Origin: an uncultured Peptostreptococcaceae bacterium
Lineage (GTDB): Bacteria; Bacillota; Clostridia; Peptostreptococcales; Peptostreptococcaceae
DNA length: 47,005 nt
Direction: 5' to 3'
Assembly: GCA_947072565.1 (NCBI GenBank)
Contig: CAMTIM010000071.1
Span: forward strand, 1-47,005
The notes under the pieces were generated by a model. It saw nothing but the letters and a program-made list of their open reading frames with translations. It made no database searches and was not told where the DNA came from. Of this stretch, positions 24,610-33,264 are shown one piece after another. The position numbers and the translations under genes were made by a program. The first letter of the stretch is position 1. Each line of letters opens with the position of its first letter.

Positions 24610-26105
24610 TATCTATATATGCTTGTGTCTATATGTTTCTCATATACCTTTTTGCCATTTTTATCATAACCATAAAGATATGTGTTTGCAACTTTTCCAT
24701 TTGCATATCCTACAGGCTTATACTCTACTCCCTTAAGTGCATCTTTATTTGACCAAAACTCTATAGTTAAATTCCCCCCAGAAGCATAAGTATTTATAAC
24801 TATAGGGTACTTATGAGTATTTTTAAATTTATAATCAATACTTCCAGTTGCCAATGTAGCATCTAGCCCTCTAGGAACATAGCTAACTGCCTTTGAGTGA
24901 TTTCTTCTTTCTGTTGGAACTATGCCAGCTTTTAATTGTGTGTTGTATAAAGTAGATGATACTTGACACAAACCACCACCGATTCCCTGTATAAGTTCTC
25001 CATTACTTATAACGGGCGCATATGTATACCCATTACTTTGAGTTACTGGACCTACTGATTTTTCATACGAAAATTCCTCTCCAGGCATTAAAAGTAAATC
25101 GTCTATTTTACTTGCTGCTATTTCAATATTACGACCTCTACCTCCACCAGATCCATATGTAGTAGAAAAAGTTGATATTCTATAATTTACATCTTCTACA
25201 TCTTTAATATTTACTTTAGGATTGTCATCTATATATTTACCACTTATTTTTATATTTTGTTTATCTATATTATTCTGTTTTATAGACTTCTCTATATTTG
25301 ATAAAAAGTCTTTATCATCCAGTTTTATACCTTTTTTACCTTTTTCATATCTGATACTTTTTCCATTTATTAAAACTCTAGGCTCTTCACATTTTTTATT
25401 AGTTTCTTTGCTTATTTGATCTGATTTTTCTTTTATTGCTCTTTTATCAACTTCAATACCTAGCTTATAATCATTTTTTTGTTTTCTTATTATTACAGCT
25501 AATTTTTGAAGTTTATTTTTATTTTCATTTTCCTTAAATATTTGATTTAATAATTTATCTTCATTATAACTTAGGACTATATCTCCTACACTTAGTTTAT
25601 AAAGATTTCCACCAGCATCTATATTAATTATTTTTTTATCTATTTTATTTTTATATTCATCTATTTTATTTTGTAACTGTTCTTTATTTAAACCTACTAT
25701 ACTTTCTCCGTATATAGAATATCCAGGATACACTATATCATCATATTTAGATACCACTAAATTAACTATTATATATGATAAAACTGCCAATATAGCTATA
25801 ATACCAATTGTAATTTTTAATTTTTTGTTTATAACCCTTTTGCACTCATCTTTTGTTTCTTGATTTTCTTGATTGAGATCTTCTTCTTGATTTGAGTTTT
25901 CTTCTTTTTCTTCACATATAATTTCTTCATTCTCAGGTTTTGTTTCTTCGCCTTTTGCCCCCTCACTATTTTTTAAATTTTCGTCTTCTTCAATAATATT
26001 TTCTTGATTTAATTCTTTTTCTTGATTTAATTCTTTTTTTTCATTTAATTCTTTTTCCTCATCGATATTAGAATTTTCATTTTCATTAAGATTGTCTTTA
26101 TCCAT
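24609..26105 (-). CDS. Second VanW-family protein with acidic N-terminal tail
   Basis: The 498-residue protein starts with about 85 residues of acidic, repetitive sequence (units such as KELNQEKELNQE), predicted to stay in the cytoplasm. Next come one membrane segment (about 96-116), a peptidoglycan-binding-4-like region (about 150-300) and a VanW domain (about 315-450) with GGGLCQVSSTLYN. The end is a short G5-like stretch. It differs from the paralogue at 4.8 kb, which has a short N-terminus and a Pro-rich outer tail. ATG after TGGGGGAAT. VanW function is unsettled; a wall-linked role is inferred. Confidence 0.88.
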   Translation of the reverse strand: MDKDNLNENENSNIDEEKELNEKKELNQEKELNQENIIEEDENLKNSEGAKGEETKPENEEIICEEKEENSNQEEDLNQENQETKDECKRVINKKLKITIGIIAILAVLSYIIVNLVVSKYDDIVYPGYSIYGESIVGLNKEQLQNKIDEYKNKIDKKIINIDAGGNLYKLSVGDIVLSYNEDKLLNQIFKENENKNKLQKLAVIIRKQKNDYKLGIEVDKRAIKEKSDQISKETNKKCEEPRVLINGKSIRYEKGKKGIKLDDKDFLSNIEKSIKQNNIDKQNIKISGKYIDDNPKVNIKDVEDVNYRISTFSTTYGSGGGRGRNIEIAASKIDDLLLMPGEEFSYEKSVGPVTQSNGYTYAPVISNGELIQGIGGGLCQVSSTLYNTQLKAGIVPTERRNHSKAVSYVPRGLDATLATGSIDYKFKNTHKYPIVINTYASGGNLTIEFWSNKDALKGVEYKPVGYANGKVANTYLYGYDKNGKKVYEKHIDTSIYR

Positions 26106-26252
26106 TATTTTATTCCCCCATTGATTCCTTTAATTAATATATTGTATTAATCTAATAAAATATATATTCAGTAAAATAGGTAACAGTATTGTAAATAGTG
26201 TTTTTAGAATATAGGGTAATTTAATACTAATTTGTATATATGATTTAACATA

Positions 26253-26266
26253 TATTTGATCAAATA
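26253..26266. promoter_or_regulatory. 14-bp perfect palindrome between divergent genes
   Basis: TATTTGATCAAATA is a perfect palindrome in the shared upstream region of the VanW-type and radical SAM genes. Direct repeats AATTTGTATATAT (26229-26241 and 26272-26284) flank it. It could be an operator, but in DNA this AT-rich chance cannot be excluded. Confidence 0.35.
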
Positions 26267-26344
26267 ATAGCAATTTGTATATATATTTTTTTTATGGTAA
26301 TATAAATTAATGTATACAATATTAATTAGAAAAAGGTGATACAA

Positions 26345-27283
26345 TTGACAAAATTCAAATATGCTTTTGACAATAAAAGATACCACACATGGAATTACTA
26401 TCTTAGAAATACATTTGGACAAAAAGTATTTAAAGTATCTATAAATGCTGGTTTTACTTGTCCTAATATAGATGGAAAAATAAGTTCTGGAGGATGTACT
26501 TACTGTAGTAAAGATGGCTCTGGTGATTTTGCTGGTAACCCTAAAGATAATCTTATTAAACAATTTGATGATATAACAAAGATGATGCACAAAAAGTGGA
26601 CATCTGCAAAATATATAGGTTACTTCCAGGCATTTACTAATACTTATGCTCCTTTAGATGTTTTAAAAGAAAAATATGAAACTATATTAAAGCTTGATGA
26701 TGTTATTGGACTTTCAATATCAACTAGACCAGATTGTCTTCCTGATGATGTAGTAGATTATTTAGGGGAACTTAATCAAAGAACTAATTTATGGGTAGAA
26801 CTAGGACTTCAAACCATTCATGATAATACTTCTAAAATGATAAATAGAGGTCATGATTATGAAGAGTTTGTTAGAGGTGTTGAAAAATTAAAAGCTAAAA
26901 ATATAAAGGTAATAGTCCATATAATAAACGGTCTACCTGGAGAAGATTATGATATGATGATGGAAACTGCAAAGGCTGTTGCTAAAATGGGTGTTGATGG
27001 TATAAAAATCCACTTACTTCATGTTATAAAAGATACTCCTATGGAAAAAATGTTAGAAAAAAATATGATGACCTTAATGACTCAAGATGAATATATAAAA
27101 CTAGTTTGTGATCAGCTTGAAATTCTTCCTGAAACTATGATTGTTCATAGATTAACCGGTGATGGAAAAAGAGATGAACTAGTTGGACCTCTATGGAGTT
27201 TAAAGAAATGGGAAGTTTTAAATTCTATCGATGCAGAACTAAATAAACGTAATTCTTATCAAGGCATTAAATTTCAAAAATAA
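26345..27283 (+). CDS. Radical SAM protein, YhcC/TIGR01212 type
   Basis: The 312-residue enzyme has the unusual family cluster motif CPNIDG...GGCTYC (C39, C51, C54), which should bind the 4Fe-4S cluster and SAM. A TIM-barrel follows, with GLSISTRPDCLPD, WVELGLQTIHD and HIINGLPGED. YhcC-type proteins are widely conserved and of undefined reaction. TTG at 26345 is taken as the start because the upstream GTG (26336) lies inside the AAAAGGTGAT ribosome site. It is monocistronic, divergent from the VanW-type gene, and ends at a strong terminator. Confidence 0.9.
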   Translation: MTKFKYAFDNKRYHTWNYYLRNTFGQKVFKVSINAGFTCPNIDGKISSGGCTYCSKDGSGDFAGNPKDNLIKQFDDITKMMHKKWTSAKYIGYFQAFTNTYAPLDVLKEKYETILKLDDVIGLSISTRPDCLPDDVVDYLGELNQRTNLWVELGLQTIHDNTSKMINRGHDYEEFVRGVEKLKAKNIKVIVHIINGLPGEDYDMMMETAKAVAKMGVDGIKIHLLHVIKDTPMEKMLEKNMMTLMTQDEYIKLVCDQLEILPETMIVHRLTGDGKRDELVGPLWSLKKWEVLNSIDAELNKRNSYQGIKFQK

Positions 27284-27303
27284 TATAAATTCTTATTTAC
27301 TAT

Positions 27304-27341
27304 AAAAAGACCCGTAATATTATACATTACAGGTCTTTTTT
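27304..27341. terminator. Bidirectional terminator, radical SAM gene / Ca2+ ATPase
   Basis: Stem AAAAAGACC-GTAAT / ATTAC-GGTCTTTTT with one bulge or mismatch lies between the convergent genes, with T-runs on both strands. Confidence 0.88.
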
Positions 27342-27347
27342 AATATT

Positions 27348-29984
27348 TTAAATTTCGTTTTTATGTCTAAATTTAACTAATTCCATTATTGCAGTAGATA
27401 ATAAAGCTAATCCTATGCATATTCCTAATTGTTCAAATCCAAAATCTATAGGTATTGAGAATATTTCTCTTGCTAATGGTAATAATGTCAATCCATAGAT
27501 TAGAATACAACTTATAATCGCATATATTACATACATATTAGAAAAGAATCCTAATTTAATTAAATTATATTCATTTGACCTGGCAGGAAGAGTTTGTAAT
27601 ATCCTTGCTAATGTAATAGTAGAAAATGCCATCGCTGTTCCAACTTGTGGAGAGGTTTTCATTCCTATATATTGTGCAATTATCACTACTATAGCTATAG
27701 TCATTCCTCTAAATGCTACGGATTTTATTGTTCCGCCTGCTAATATACTTTCATTTGGATCTCTTGGTTTTTTAGACATTACATTTTTTTCTGGTTTTTC
27801 AAATCCTAAAGCTATTGCTGGTAGTGAATCTGTTATTAAGTTTATAAATAATAATTGTAATGTAGTAAATGGATTTGCCCAATTAGCAAAAACTGCAAAC
27901 AAGATTGTAACTATACCTGCAAAGTTTCCTGCAAATAAATATGTTATAGATTTCTTTATATTGTTATAAACAGTTCTACCTACTTCCACTGCACTTACTA
28001 TAGTTGCAAAGTTATCATCAACTAATATCATAGCAGATGCATCTTTTGCAACATCAGTTCCACTTCCCATACCTATTCCTATATTAGCTTGCTTTAGTGC
28101 TGGAGCATCATTTACACCATCACCAGTCATAGCTGTTATTTTACCTTTGTCTTGCCATGCTTTTACTATCCTTATCTTGTTTTCAGGAGATACTCTTGCA
28201 TATACTGATATATGTTCTAATTTTTCATTTAATTCATCTTCACTTAAATCATCTAATTCCTGTCCAGTAAGTGCTATATCTTCTTCATCCATAATTCCTA
28301 TTTCTTTTGCTATAGCTGCGGCTGTAGTTTTATGATCCCCTGTAATCATTACAGTTTTTATACCTGCACTTTTAGCGTCTTTTACTGCATCAAAAACTTC
28401 ATCTCTAGGAGGGTCAATCATTGCCATAAGTCCTACTAATGTCATGTCTACTTCATCTTCTAAAGCTGGCACAAAATCCTCATCAGGTACATCTTTAAAT
28501 GCAAAAGCTAAAACTCTAAGTGCTTTTTTTGAAAAGTTTTCATTTATTTCTTTATATGCATTTATAATCTCATCACTTATTTTGGTTTCTACTCCATCGA
28601 TTAGCGCATATTTACATCTGCTAAGTACAACATCTGGTGCTCCTTTTGTAAACATATATGCATTTCCATAGATATCATTTACGGTAGACATAAGCTTTCT
28701 ATCACTATCAAATGGTATTTCACTTAGTCTGTCATATTTTTCTCTTAGTTTTTGATAATCTAAACTTTTATTATTAGCAAATTTTATTAAAGCAACTTCA
28801 GTTGGGTCACCTAATTCTTTTCCTTCTTGATTTATGTTTGAATCATTACATATTGCAGATGCAACTGTAAGCGTTTTTGAATGATATGAATAATTGATGT
28901 TACTAGGTTCCATATCTTCTTTTTTTGTTTCATACATATAAAAATCAACTACTGTCATTTTATTTTGTGTTAAAGTACCTGTTTTATCTGTACAAATAAC
29001 GCTAGTTGATCCTAAAGTTTCAACGGCTGGCAACTTCCTTATTATAGCTTGTTTTTTTGCCATATCATTTGTTCCAACAGAAAGTACAATAGTAACTATA
29101 GAAGAAAGTGCCTCTGGTATAGCTGCTACTGCTACCGCTATTGCAAACATAAATGAATCTATTATAATGCTACCTCTTGCAATGTTTCCCCCACTCATAA
29201 ATCCTCTTGCAACTTGGATTATAAATATAAGTATTGCTATTATAACTATTGCTATCCCAAGTTTTTTTCCAAATTGGTCTAATTTTTCTTGAAGTGGAGT
29301 TTGTTTATTTTCTGCACTTTCTAAAAGACCTGCAACTTTTCCCATTTCAGTGTTCATACCTGTTGATGTAACTATAAAACTACCTCTACCATATACAACT
29401 AGAGATCCACTAAAAACCATATTTTTTTGGTCACCAATACCAACATCTTCATCTATCTTTTCATTGTGCTTTAATACGGGTTCAGACTCTCCAGTTAGCA
29501 TTCCCTCTACGATTTTCAAACTTTGAGCTTCTATAATTCTTCCATCCGCTGGTATATAATCTCCAGCCTCTAAAAGTACTACATCCCCAGGTACTAGTTC
29601 CCTTGCTGATATACTTATCTTTTCATTATTTCTAAGCACCTTAGCTTTTGGAGATGATAGCTTCTTTAAACTTTCTAAAGAACCTTCTGCTTTTTTTGTT
29701 TGAGTTACTCCAAGAATCGAATTAAGCATAATTACTATAAATATTATTATAGACTCAACCATTTCTCCTAAGAATACCTGTACTATCGCAGCTATTAAAA
29801 GAATTATAACTAAAGGGTCTTTAAAACTTTCTAAAAATAGCTTCCACGTAGGTACTTTTTTGCCTTCTTTTAATTCGTTATATCCAAATTCATCTAATCT
29901 CTTTGGAATTTGATCATTCTCTAATCCATTAATATTAGAGTTTAACCTTTTAACAGATTCTATATATCGTTGTTTATAATACAT
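27348..29984 (-). CDS. P-type Ca2+-transporting ATPase (type II)
   Basis: The 878-residue pump has the full P-type set: an N-terminal cation-ATPase domain, TGES in the actuator, PEALSSIVTI in M4, the phosphorylated Asp in CTDKTGTLT, KGAPD in the nucleotide domain, MITGDHKTT and MTGDGVNDAPALK, then a C-terminal bundle for about ten membrane helices. It matches SERCA/PacL-like bacterial Ca2+ ATPases (a Listeria LMCA1 type) and should pump Ca2+ out of the cell using ATP. ATG follows AAGGAGGT. Ion specificity is inferred; Mn2+ is an alternative. It shares its terminator with the radical SAM gene. Confidence 0.93.
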   Translation of the reverse strand: MYYKQRYIESVKRLNSNINGLENDQIPKRLDEFGYNELKEGKKVPTWKLFLESFKDPLVIILLIAAIVQVFLGEMVESIIIFIVIMLNSILGVTQTKKAEGSLESLKKLSSPKAKVLRNNEKISISARELVPGDVVLLEAGDYIPADGRIIEAQSLKIVEGMLTGESEPVLKHNEKIDEDVGIGDQKNMVFSGSLVVYGRGSFIVTSTGMNTEMGKVAGLLESAENKQTPLQEKLDQFGKKLGIAIVIIAILIFIIQVARGFMSGGNIARGSIIIDSFMFAIAVAVAAIPEALSSIVTIVLSVGTNDMAKKQAIIRKLPAVETLGSTSVICTDKTGTLTQNKMTVVDFYMYETKKEDMEPSNINYSYHSKTLTVASAICNDSNINQEGKELGDPTEVALIKFANNKSLDYQKLREKYDRLSEIPFDSDRKLMSTVNDIYGNAYMFTKGAPDVVLSRCKYALIDGVETKISDEIINAYKEINENFSKKALRVLAFAFKDVPDEDFVPALEDEVDMTLVGLMAMIDPPRDEVFDAVKDAKSAGIKTVMITGDHKTTAAAIAKEIGIMDEEDIALTGQELDDLSEDELNEKLEHISVYARVSPENKIRIVKAWQDKGKITAMTGDGVNDAPALKQANIGIGMGSGTDVAKDASAMILVDDNFATIVSAVEVGRTVYNNIKKSITYLFAGNFAGIVTILFAVFANWANPFTTLQLLFINLITDSLPAIALGFEKPEKNVMSKKPRDPNESILAGGTIKSVAFRGMTIAIVVIIAQYIGMKTSPQVGTAMAFSTITLARILQTLPARSNEYNLIKLGFFSNMYVIYAIISCILIYGLTLLPLAREIFSIPIDFGFEQLGICIGLALLSTAIMELVKFRHKNEI

Positions 29985-30118
29985 TTTTACCTCCTTATTA
30001 TAATTATTTCATTATATAGATAGTATTTTCTTATATCGTTTAACTTATTAATAAAATACATTAATTTATATAATAAATTTTATGATTAGTTTGTAATATG
30101 TATGAAATATAAATTTAT

Positions 30119-30164
30119 AAAAAAAAAGTATAAAGTAGCTTGATATTGCTAACTTTACACTTTT
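30119..30164 (-). terminator. Terminator of the DJ-1/PfpI gene
   Basis: An imperfect stem (AAAAGT-TAAAGT-AGC against GCT-ACTTTA-ACTTTT) is followed on the minus strand by a long T-run (nine Ts), just after the stop. Confidence 0.85.
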
Positions 30165-30167
30165 AAT

Positions 30168-30731
30168 TTATTTTACTGTTTTATTATAAAAATTAACCAT
30201 CATTTCTTCCTTTATATCATTTGCCTCTTTTTCATAACCTAACGCTTTTACAATCTCTAAACTAAATGCTATAGATGTTGCAGGTCCTCTACTAGTTATT
30301 ATATTATCGTCCTTTACAACTATCTCATCTATATACTCAATACTTTCTCTATCCTTTATAAAACCTGGATAAGATGTGCATTTTTTACCTTTAAGTACTC
30401 CAAATTCCTCTAGAGTTTCTGGTGCTGCACATATAGCTGCAATTATTTTTTTAGATTTATCTAATTCCTCTACAAAAGATTTTACTCTATTGTCTTTTAA
30501 ATTTGTAGCACCTGGCAGTCCTCCTGGTAAAACTATCGCATCATACTCTTTTGCATCTATATCATCTATACAACAATCTGATTTTATCAATATGCCATGA
30601 GTTCCTTTAACATATTCCTTATTTATCGAACACATATCACAGATTATATTAGCTCTTCTTAATACATCTACAACTGATATAGCTTCTATCTCTTCAAATC
30701 CTTCTGCTATCATTAATAACACTTTTTTCAT
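30168..30731 (-). CDS. DJ-1/PfpI-family protein
   Basis: The 187-residue protein has the DJ-1 fold signature: E15 in AEGFEEIEAI and the nucleophile C101 in IIAAICAAPETL, with the oxyanion turn VLPGGLPGA. This matches the YajL/DJ-1 branch, which includes ThiJ-like proteins with proposed glyoxalase, deglycase or chaperone roles; which applies here cannot be told. Cytoplasmic. AAGGAGGAAAGAAT precedes the ATG. It lies downstream of cinA on the same strand with a gap of about 125 bases, so co-transcription is possible but not obvious. Confidence 0.92.
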   Translation of the reverse strand: MKKVLLMIAEGFEEIEAISVVDVLRRANIICDMCSINKEYVKGTHGILIKSDCCIDDIDAKEYDAIVLPGGLPGATNLKDNRVKSFVEELDKSKKIIAAICAAPETLEEFGVLKGKKCTSYPGFIKDRESIEYIDEIVVKDDNIITSRGPATSIAFSLEIVKALGYEKEANDIKEEMMVNFYNKTVK

Positions 30732-30858
30732 ATTCTTTCCTCCTTAAATAATCCTTAAGTACTATTTTAACATTATTCATATCTTGTAAATAGAATAACT
30801 TAAATATAAAATGAAATAATTTTATGTATTACTTAAAACATATAGTCTTTATAATGAT

Positions 30859-32085
30859 TTATAGTTTTAATCTTAATTCATTAAGTATAGTTTTGGTAGC
30901 TTTCACCCTTATACTTTGTCTATCTCCACTAAATACAAATTTTTTAACAGTTGTCTTCCCGTTTATATATATTCCTATATAAACAAGTCCTACTGGCTTT
31001 TCATCAGTTCCACCTTGTGGACCTGCTATTCCTGTTGTTGATAATCCTATATTAGTATTAAAATTTTTAGCTATCCCCTCTGCCATCTCTTTAGCTGTTT
31101 CTTTACTTACTGCACCATATTTATCTAATGTTTCTTTTTTAACACCTAATCTACTTATTTTAGCTTCATTAGAATAAGTTACACACCCTTCCATAAATAC
31201 AGATGATATGCCTGGGTAATTTATTAGAGATGAACTTACTAAACCGCCTGTACAAGATTCTGCTACGGCTATTGTCATATTTTTATCTACAACTATCTTT
31301 GCAACTTCTTCTTCTAATGATGTATTTCCCTCGCCATAGATAAATTTTCCAACTCTATTTTTAATTTCATCTATAACTGGATTTATTAAATCATTTGCTT
31401 CTTTTTCATTTTTAGCTTTAGCAGTTATTCTAAGAATTGCTTCTGATTCTTTTGCATAAGGAGCTATTGTCGGGTTGCTCTGTGCATTTATAATATCTAT
31501 TACTTTTTCTTCTAACAACGATTCTCCAATACCAAATGTTCTAAGTGTTTTTGATACTAATACACTGTCTGTTAATTTTTGTAAATATAATTTTACAGAC
31601 TCCTCAAACATAGCCTTCATTTCTCTTGGTGGTCCAGGTAATATTATTATTGTTTTATTATCTTTTGTTAATATAGCCCCTGGAGCTGTACCATTATTAT
31701 TTTCAAGTATTATTGCTTCATCTGGAAAATATGCTTGTTTTTTATTATTTTCACTTAACTCTATGTTTAACTTTTTAAAGTAGTTTTTTATTTTATTTAA
31801 AGATGGTTCGTGTAACTTAAGTTCTTGATTAAAATATTTACATGCAACTTCCTTAGTTATATCATCATTAGTAGGTCCAAGCCCACCTGTTGTAATAACT
31901 ATATCACTTCTTTTTAAACTTTCTTCAAAAGCTTTTATAAGTCTTGTTTCGTTATCCCCAACAGTATTTTGATAATAAACCTCAATCCCATAAATAGCTA
32001 ATTCCTTAGCTAAATACTGAGAATTAGTATTTACTATATCACCTAAAAGTATTTCTGTTCCCACTGTTATTATTTCTGCTTTCAT
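30859..32085 (-). CDS. cinA: CinA-family protein (nicotinamide-nucleotide amidase)
   Basis: The 408-residue protein combines an N-terminal MoCF/CinA domain (about 1-170; TGGLGPTNDDITKE) and a C-terminal CinA/PncC domain (about 250-408; AVAESCTGGLVSSSLI and STTGIAGPQGGTDEKPVG). The N-terminal domain hydrolyses ADP-ribose or NAD pyrophosphate in studied members, and PncC deamidates NMN to nicotinate mononucleotide, recycling pyridine nucleotides. The full two-domain length is normal. GAGGAGTGA precedes the ATG. In many Firmicutes cinA lies next to recA; no recA is seen here. Confidence 0.93.
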   Translation of the reverse strand: MKAEIITVGTEILLGDIVNTNSQYLAKELAIYGIEVYYQNTVGDNETRLIKAFEESLKRSDIVITTGGLGPTNDDITKEVACKYFNQELKLHEPSLNKIKNYFKKLNIELSENNKKQAYFPDEAIILENNNGTAPGAILTKDNKTIIILPGPPREMKAMFEESVKLYLQKLTDSVLVSKTLRTFGIGESLLEEKVIDIINAQSNPTIAPYAKESEAILRITAKAKNEKEANDLINPVIDEIKNRVGKFIYGEGNTSLEEEVAKIVVDKNMTIAVAESCTGGLVSSSLINYPGISSVFMEGCVTYSNEAKISRLGVKKETLDKYGAVSKETAKEMAEGIAKNFNTNIGLSTTGIAGPQGGTDEKPVGLVYIGIYINGKTTVKKFVFSGDRQSIRVKATKTILNELRLKL

Positions 32086-32215
32086 ATCTAATCACTCCTC
32101 TTTATATAATTTTAAACTATTTTAATTAATTTAATGTAATAAATTTCTAAAATTCTATCTTTAAGTTATATATTTAATTTTAGTGTTGGTAATTGCATTA
32201 AGTTAATATCTATAC

Positions 32216-32260
32216 TAAAAAAAGATAAAAAAATCAAAATAATTTCTTTATCTTTTTTTA
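32216..32260 (-). terminator. Terminator of the TIM-barrel isomerase gene
   Basis: A perfect 14-bp stem TAAAAAAAGATAAA / TTTATCTTTTTTTA overlaps the stop codon of the isomerase-like gene and has a T-run on the minus strand. Confidence 0.8.
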
Positions 32261-33021
32261 ACTAAATTATGTTTTTCTAGTATCTCTAATGATTCTAATA
32301 GTTGATTTATATCTAATACCTCTAATGACACGCTTGTATCTTTCATATTTTGATTTACATTTTGTAAAAGTTCTATTATATCAATGTTTCCTTTATCTAT
32401 TCCACTATGAGTGTCTTTTTCACCATAATTATTATGTATATGCATATGTTTTATATCACTACCTAAGATATCAATCCACTTATTTATACTAATATCTGAA
32501 AATGTATTTACGTGACCTACATCTAAGCATACAGAAAAATTAGGATTGTTTATTTGATCTATTAACTCTTTTATTAAAAAGCAATCTTTCTCCATTGTGT
32601 TTTCGATATGTATTTCTATATCATCTAATTTATTTTGTGTGAAATCTTTCCAAAATTCTGTAGAATTTTTAATCCATTCAGTATTAGTATATGTATTTGG
32701 TGTATAGCTATTGTGATAAACTATTTTTTTAGATTTTAATTCTCTTGCTACATCATAGCCTTGTTCTAATCTCTTTTTTGTAACTTTACGTATTTCCTTG
32801 TCTCTAGCCCCTGGAATTAGATCTGCATATGGTCCATGTATAGAAATATTTATTTTATCTAATACATCTTTAATCTCTTCTTTATAATTTGATAAATACA
32901 TTTGCTTGTTATCTAATATAAAAGGGCTTGCAAATTGGACAACTTCTAGTCCTACATTGTATTTTTTTATAATTGGAAGTACTTTTTCAGTTTCATCTAG
33001 CTGCGAAATGTATATTTCCAT
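32248..33021 (-). CDS. TIM-barrel sugar isomerase/endonuclease-IV-like protein
   Basis: The 257-residue protein matches the xylose-isomerase-like TIM-barrel (AP endonuclease 2) superfamily. Likely metal ligands lie in IHIENT, CLDVGHVN, KHMHIHNNYGEKDTH and SLEVL, and the N-terminal strand has NISIHGPYADL. Members include sugar-phosphate isomerases, epimerases and inosose dehydratases, so the substrate cannot be named. It is probably cytoplasmic and monocistronic. TAGGAG lies immediately before the ATG with a GGGGG run at better spacing upstream; a duplicate of the same start region 20 bases upstream creates a four-codon upstream frame. Confidence 0.85.
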   Translation of the reverse strand: MEIYISQLDETEKVLPIIKKYNVGLEVVQFASPFILDNKQMYLSNYKEEIKDVLDKINISIHGPYADLIPGARDKEIRKVTKKRLEQGYDVARELKSKKIVYHNSYTPNTYTNTEWIKNSTEFWKDFTQNKLDDIEIHIENTMEKDCFLIKELIDQINNPNFSVCLDVGHVNTFSDISINKWIDILGSDIKHMHIHNNYGEKDTHSGIDKGNIDIIELLQNVNQNMKDTSVSLEVLDINQLLESLEILEKHNLVKKR

Positions 33022-33264
33022 ACTCCTACCCCCGATACATACTCCTATTTAATATTTATTAAATATTATTAGTGTAGTTTATTGTTATGAGTTATAATAT
33101 ATATAGATTTTAAGTATGAATATACTACAACAATTTAAATTTTAGCCTTGAATAATACATTTTTCAACACTTATTATTTAAATTTATATATTTTATATTA
33201 AAAAGACTTATAATCAACACTTCGATAAAAATAAACTAAATAATTTAGAAATATAGGTGATATT

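Noticed and set aside
33022-33264. Attenuator or antibiotic-sensing leader before the ABC-F gene
   Set aside because: The 240-base leader has no hairpin with T-run and no leader peptide with a ribosome site, so only a plain promoter is suggested.
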